The translations under genes were made by a program, and so were the position numbers. A stretch of DNA of 9,240 nt from JADJNW01 sp964517145 (GTDB taxonomy: Bacteria; Bacteroidota; Bacteroidia; Chitinophagales; Saprospiraceae). The DNA lies in contig CAZFBN010000187.1 in NCBI GenBank assembly GCA_964517145.1, positions 1 to 9,240 of the forward strand, given 5' to 3'. The notes under the pieces were generated by a model. That model was not told the origin of the DNA. It made no database searches and saw only the letters and a list, made by a program, of their open reading frames with translations. Below are positions 5,799-9,240 of the stretch, one piece after another (position 1 is the stretch's first letter; each line of letters starts with the position of its first letter).

Positions 5799-7925
5799 AT
5801 GGAATTTGACACCAAGCACATCAGGAACGTAGCGTTGCTGGGGCATTCAGGCTCCGGCAAGACGACTTTTGCAGAAGCGATGCTTTTTGAAGCAAAGGGT
5901 ATCTCTCGCCGGGGCACCGTTGAAGAGGGGAATACTGTAAGCGACTACACCGACATCGAGCACGAGCGCGGTAATTCTATTTTTGACACACTCATTCATG
6001 CTTCCTGGAAGGAATCTAAAATCAACGTTATTGACACGCCGGGATTTGATGATTTCATCGGCGAGGTTATTTCGGCTTTAAAAGTAGCCGACACAGCGGT
6101 GATGCTGCTCAATGCCAAAAATGGCGTGGAAGTAGGCACCGAAATCATTTGGGAATACATCGAACAATTTCAAACGCCTGCCTTGCTGGTTATCAATCAG
6201 TTAGATCACGAAAAGGCAGATTATGACACCACCTTGGAGCAGGCGCGGTCGCGCTTTGGGCACAAGGTTTTGCCTGTTCAGTACCCGTTGAATCCGGGTA
6301 TTGGCTTTAATAAAATAGTGGATGCCCTGCGTATGGTGATGTACGTTTTCCCTGATGCAGGCGGCAAACCAGAGAAACTTCCGATTCCTGACAGCGAAAA
6401 GGCGCGTGCCGACGAAATGCACCGCGCACTCGTAGAGGCAGCTGCCGAAAACGACGAAACGCTGATGGAACATTATTTTGAAAATGGCAATTTAACAGAG
6501 GAAGAATTGGCGCAGGGCTTGTGTATTGCTATTGCCAATCAACAAATTTTCCCGGTTTTTTGCAGCTCGGCAGTGCGCGATATGGGCACGGGACGGATCA
6601 TGGGCTTTATCAACGATGTTTGTCCTTCGCCCGCAGATCGTCCAGCAGCAGCATTGCTGGGGGGCGGCACCTTAGAAGCTAATCCAAAAGATGCTACTAC
6701 GGTTTTTATTTATAAAACAGTATCCGAACCAAAAGTAGGCGTTGTTTCTTATTTTAAAGTTTTTTCTGGTACATTACACGCTGGAGATGAACTGATTAAT
6801 GCAAACAATCGCACTTCTGAACGATTCGGACAAATTTATCTTGCCAATGGCAAAGATCGGGAGGCAGTCAATCAATTGCAAGCGGGTGATTTGGGTGTAA
6901 CGGTCAAATTAAAAAGTACGCATACTAATAACACGTTGAATATCAAGGGTATAGATCGTGAAATTGACCCGATCCACTTCCCGGAAGCACGCGTCCGTGT
7001 AGCGGTGAATCCACCGAGCAAAAACGACATGGAGAAGCTGATGAAGGCTTTGCACAGCATAGGCGAAGAGGATCCAACCCTTGTGGTAGAACAATCGGCT
7101 ACGCTGAAGCAGACCATTTTGCATGCGCAGGGGCAGTTGCATTTGGATTTGATTCGCAATCGCATCGAAAAATTATATGGCGTCACGATGGAGTTTATGG
7201 AACCGCGCATCCCGTATCGCGAAACCATTACCAAAGTCTCCAACGCCGATTATCGCCACAAAAAGCAGAGCGGTGGAGCGGGGCAGTTTGCAGAGGTGCA
7301 CCTGCGCATTGAGCCTTATTTTGAAGGCATGCCTGATCCAGCGGATCTTAATGTGAAACAACGGGAGGTAGATGAACTTCCTTGGGGCGGTAAACTCGTA
7401 TATTATTGGTGTGTGGTGGGCGGCACCATTGACAACCGCTTCTCTAGCGCCATTAAGAAAGGTATTTTACAAAAAATGGAAGAAGGTCCGCTTACGGGAT
7501 CACAATGTCAGGACATTCGTGTCTGCATTTACGATGGTAAAATGCACCCTGTGGATTCCAACGATATGGCGTTTATGATTGCTGCCGTGCAGGGCTTCAA
7601 AAAAGCTTTTGAAGGTGCCGGTGCGCAAATATTGGAGCCTATTTACAATCTCGAAATATTATGTAATGATGATGTAATGGGTGAAATCATGGGCGACCTC
7701 CAGACGCGCCGCGCCATCATCCTTGGCATGGAAGCAGAGGGACATTATCAGAAAATCCTCGCCCGTGTGCCACTCGCCGAACTGTATCAATACTCCTCCA
7801 CGCTGCGCTCACTCTCGCAGGGGCGCGCGAAATTCCACCAAACCTTCGCCGAGTACAGCCCTGTACCTGGTGACATCCAGCAGCGCTTGATCGAAGCGCA
7901 TAAGCAGGAGATGGTGGAGGCATAG
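5799..7925 (+). CDS. EF-G-like translational GTPase (EF-G2 type), 708 aa
   Basis: The protein has the five-domain layout and length of elongation factor G. In the G domain (1-285) the P-loop is GHSGSGKT (15-22), switch I ends in ERGNSI (56-61), G3 is DTPGFDDF (79-86), G4 is NQLD (133-136) and G5 is CSSA (255-258). Domain II covers ~298-385, III ~398-465, IV ~470-595 (with KKQSGGAGQF and HPVDSNDMAF) and V ~600-690. It departs from canonical EF-G: the catalytic-loop His of DTPGH is Phe83, the switch I Thr is Ser60, and the G4 Lys is Gln134. The first two fit the bacterial EF-G-like/EF-G2 subfamily, whose role is separate from or auxiliary to elongation and unclear; databases may label it fusA. 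It is not next to rpsL/rpsG/tuf, as a housekeeping fusA usually is. The ATG at 5799 opens just before the conserved RNVALLGHSG. A strong terminator follows, so it appears monocistronic. Confidence 0.93.
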   Translation: MEFDTKHIRNVALLGHSGSGKTTFAEAMLFEAKGISRRGTVEEGNTVSDYTDIEHERGNSIFDTLIHASWKESKINVIDTPGFDDFIGEVISALKVADTAVMLLNAKNGVEVGTEIIWEYIEQFQTPALLVINQLDHEKADYDTTLEQARSRFGHKVLPVQYPLNPGIGFNKIVDALRMVMYVFPDAGGKPEKLPIPDSEKARADEMHRALVEAAAENDETLMEHYFENGNLTEEELAQGLCIAIANQQIFPVFCSSAVRDMGTGRIMGFINDVCPSPADRPAAALLGGGTLEANPKDATTVFIYKTVSEPKVGVVSYFKVFSGTLHAGDELINANNRTSERFGQIYLANGKDREAVNQLQAGDLGVTVKLKSTHTNNTLNIKGIDREIDPIHFPEARVRVAVNPPSKNDMEKLMKALHSIGEEDPTLVVEQSATLKQTILHAQGQLHLDLIRNRIEKLYGVTMEFMEPRIPYRETITKVSNADYRHKKQSGGAGQFAEVHLRIEPYFEGMPDPADLNVKQREVDELPWGGKLVYYWCVVGGTIDNRFSSAIKKGILQKMEEGPLTGSQCQDIRVCIYDGKMHPVDSNDMAFMIAAVQGFKKAFEGAGAQILEPIYNLEILCNDDVMGEIMGDLQTRRAIILGMEAEGHYQKILARVPLAELYQYSSTLRSLSQGRAKFHQTFAEYSPVPGDIQQRLIEAHKQEMVEA

Positions 7926-7945
7926 TTTTTATAATATGACGATAC

Positions 7946-7982
7946 AATGTGCCGCACTTCCAAAGTGTGGCACATTTTTTTT
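7946..7982 (+). terminator. Strong intrinsic terminator after the EF-G-like gene
   Basis: A 14-bp stem (7946-7959 with 7963-7976; one G-T wobble) closes a 3-nt loop and runs into a T tract (7975-7982). It lies 20 nt after the stop codon at 7925 and separates the GTPase gene from the Uma2 gene. Confidence 0.92.
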
Positions 7983-8084
7983 ATTAAATCTGCTATTTGA
8001 TGCGATTTTGTAAATATTCAAAGCTCGCGCAGCTGCTTGCTTTTTCCTCAAAAAATGCTTATTTTAACCCAAAAAAAGAGGGAC

Positions 8085-8645
8085 ATGACCATCGCAGCTA
8101 AAAAAATGACCTACCGCGCGTTTCGGGAAATGGAATTCCCTGATAATGATGCCTTTTTATATGAATTATTAAATGGTGTAATTGTGAGAAAATCAGCCTC
8201 ACACATTACTCATCAGCGTGTATTGAGGAAACTCGTTCGCCGCTTTGAAGATTTTGTTTTACAGTCCCAGGTCGGAGAGGTCTTCTTTGCCCCTGTGGAT
8301 GTTGTGTTAAGTAATGAAAATGCTCCGCAGCCTGACTTGATTTACATAAGCCAAGCCAATGCTGCTATCATAGATGAAGAAGAAGGCATTGTAAATGGTG
8401 TACCCGATCTAGTCGTCGAAATTATCTCTCCCAGCTCCATCAAACGCGACCGTATTGAGAAAATGGCTATTTATGAACAATTCAAAATCAAAGAATACTG
8501 GCTCGTGGATCCCAATAATCAAAGCATTGAAATTTATATTTTGAAAGAGAATAAGTACGCCTTACACGCTTTTGCGGATGCCACGGAGAAAGTACAGTCG
8601 GTGGTGCTGGAGGGCTTGGAAGTGGAGGCGAAGGATATATCGTAG
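8085..8645 (+). CDS. Uma2 family (DUF820) protein, PD-(D/E)XK nuclease fold, 186 aa
   Basis: The Uma2/DUF820 pattern is clear (numbering from the ATG at 8085): YELLNGVIV near the N-terminus (E27), QPDLIYIS (D84), the signature VVEIISPSS (E112), then a DR..K..IYE segment and EYWLVDPNNQSIEIY. E27, D84, E112 and the following Lys are the expected residues of a restriction-endonuclease-like active site. Family members are often labelled putative endonucleases, but cellular function is not established. Upstream in-frame TTG (8037) and ATG (8055) would add residues absent from most relatives. I prefer 8085, which gives the usual MT...MTYRAF start; GAGGG lies just before it but too close for a good Shine-Dalgarno. 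ATG 8106 is a further option. The gene stands alone after a terminator, with no antitoxin-like or methylase neighbour, and converges on the gene at 8658 with only 12 bp between stops. Confidence 0.9.
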   Translation: MTIAAKKMTYRAFREMEFPDNDAFLYELLNGVIVRKSASHITHQRVLRKLVRRFEDFVLQSQVGEVFFAPVDVVLSNENAPQPDLIYISQANAAIIDEEEGIVNGVPDLVVEIISPSSIKRDRIEKMAIYEQFKIKEYWLVDPNNQSIEIYILKENKYALHAFADATEKVQSVVLEGLEVEAKDIS

Positions 8646-8657
8646 CAAAAATTAACC

Positions 8658-9152
8658 CTATATTGAATATTTTTTCATTTTATTTATGACTTCTTTTAAT
8701 AAATATTCCCATGATTGCTTTAGTTCCTCATCCCAATTCTCCTTATCGGTAATTTCAATATGTTTTATCAATATATTGGAAAATAACTCGTATTCCATAA
8801 AAGTGACACCTCTTTCTTTATGCCTTTTTGACCAATCTTTAACCATATCTTTATCTAATCCATAAAATGATAAGCTTACGAGTCTATCAATAGCTATATC
8901 CAATTTATTCTTTTGTTCTTCAAAATCAGTAAATTTTTTACTCGATTCTTTGCTTTCTGTAAAAAAATCATCATAAAACAATTTGATAAAATCATCTTGA
9001 TTTTTACATCGGTCGTAGCTGTCTTTTACCATTTGCGTAGCATTTGAAAGTTTTGGATCTTTTTTTGAATGCCGTTTTCCTTTATAGTTTTCAATTGCTT
9101 CTTTCGTTTTATTCAAACTAGGAAATCTTGCTTCTGGATTATATTGAAGCAT
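8658..9152 (-). CDS. Putative globin-domain protein with kinase-like N-terminal remnant, 164 aa (probably 5'-truncated)
   Basis: Residues ~38-162 fit a bacterial single-domain/sensor-type globin: VKDSYDRC then FYDDFF (59-64, helix B), F74 at the CD1 position followed by TDFEEQ, H111 in WSKRHKERGV as proximal (F8) His, and a C-terminal helix with W148 (QSWEYLL). This would bind haem and sense or handle O2 or NO; it is inferred from pattern, not a search. The first residues, MLQYNPEARFPS, look like the end of a Ser/Thr kinase C-lobe (subdomain XI, invariant Arg at R9). Reading the same frame upstream gives SKCSKKLGIIIGK before the ATG, also kinase-like, so this ATG is unlikely to be the natural start; an in-frame TAA at 9204-9206 closes the frame. 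It is either a truncated or frameshifted kinase-globin gene, or a gene using an internal start (M41, at 9032, would give a globin alone). GC content is about 30%, far below neighbouring genes. Confidence 0.7.
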   Translation of the reverse strand: MLQYNPEARFPSLNKTKEAIENYKGKRHSKKDPKLSNATQMVKDSYDRCKNQDDFIKLFYDDFFTESKESSKKFTDFEEQKNKLDIAIDRLVSLSFYGLDKDMVKDWSKRHKERGVTFMEYELFSNILIKHIEITDKENWDEELKQSWEYLLKEVINKMKKYSI

Positions 9153-9240
9153 TTTGCCAATAATTATTCCTAATTTTTTTGAACATTTAGAAGCTGTTAA
9201 AAATTAAAAAGATTGACATATAAGAGAAGCATCCTCAGGA

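Noticed and set aside
8037..8084. Upstream TTG start for the Uma2 protein
   Set aside because: The added residues are not part of the family core, and ATG 8085 gives the typical N-terminus.
8085..9152. Uma2 gene plus convergent gene as a toxin-antitoxin or defence pair
   Set aside because: The genes are convergent, not an operon, and the right-hand frame looks like a kinase/globin remnant rather than an antitoxin or defence protein.

Overview
The window looks like a piece of chromosome from a member of the Bacteroidota, probably one with a large genome of the Saprospiria/Chitinophagia type. The evidence is indirect. Start codons are preceded by A/T-rich leaders with no convincing Shine-Dalgarno sequence. 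Several genes have the Bacteroidota promoter signature (TAnnTTTG at -7, in one case with TTG 20 nt upstream). The protein set (an EF-G-like GTPase, a GNAT-nitrilase fusion, a Uma2 nuclease-fold protein) also fits. No taxonomic marker gene is present, so the assignment is an inference.

Layout, left to right. A small minus-strand hypothetical gene (165-383) ends before a long AT-rich hairpin with a T run. A minus-strand gene for a GNAT acetyltransferase fused to a nitrilase-superfamily amidohydrolase (695-2224) follows. It is divergent from a 51-codon lysine-rich small protein (2442-2597) that sits behind the best promoter in the window. Next, on the plus strand, are a 2-oxoglutarate/Fe(II) oxygenase of the PHD/EGLN (SM-20-like) type with a GTG start (2827-3438), and an uncharacterised protein that I read as a circularly permuted ATP-grasp enzyme (3558-5087). 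A strong intrinsic terminator lies directly in front of the ATP-grasp start codon. A 711-bp gene-free stretch (5088-5798) contains hairpins and a palindromic repeat-like element. It is followed by an EF-G-like translational GTPase (5799-7925) with a clean terminator, and a Uma2-family protein (8085-8645).

The right end (8646-9240) is much more AT-rich. It carries a convergent minus-strand reading frame (8658-9152) that I read as the last part of a protein-kinase-like domain joined to a C-terminal globin domain. The same frame shows kinase-like residues upstream of the apparent ATG but is closed by a TAA at 9204-9206. The gene therefore looks truncated or broken, and the window edge hides the rest.

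There is no obvious single operon or pathway. The genes mostly look like separately transcribed units. The most notable items are the putative kinase-globin fusion, the permuted ATP-grasp enzyme with its terminator-in-leader arrangement, the promoter-supported small protein, and the palindromic intergenic element.
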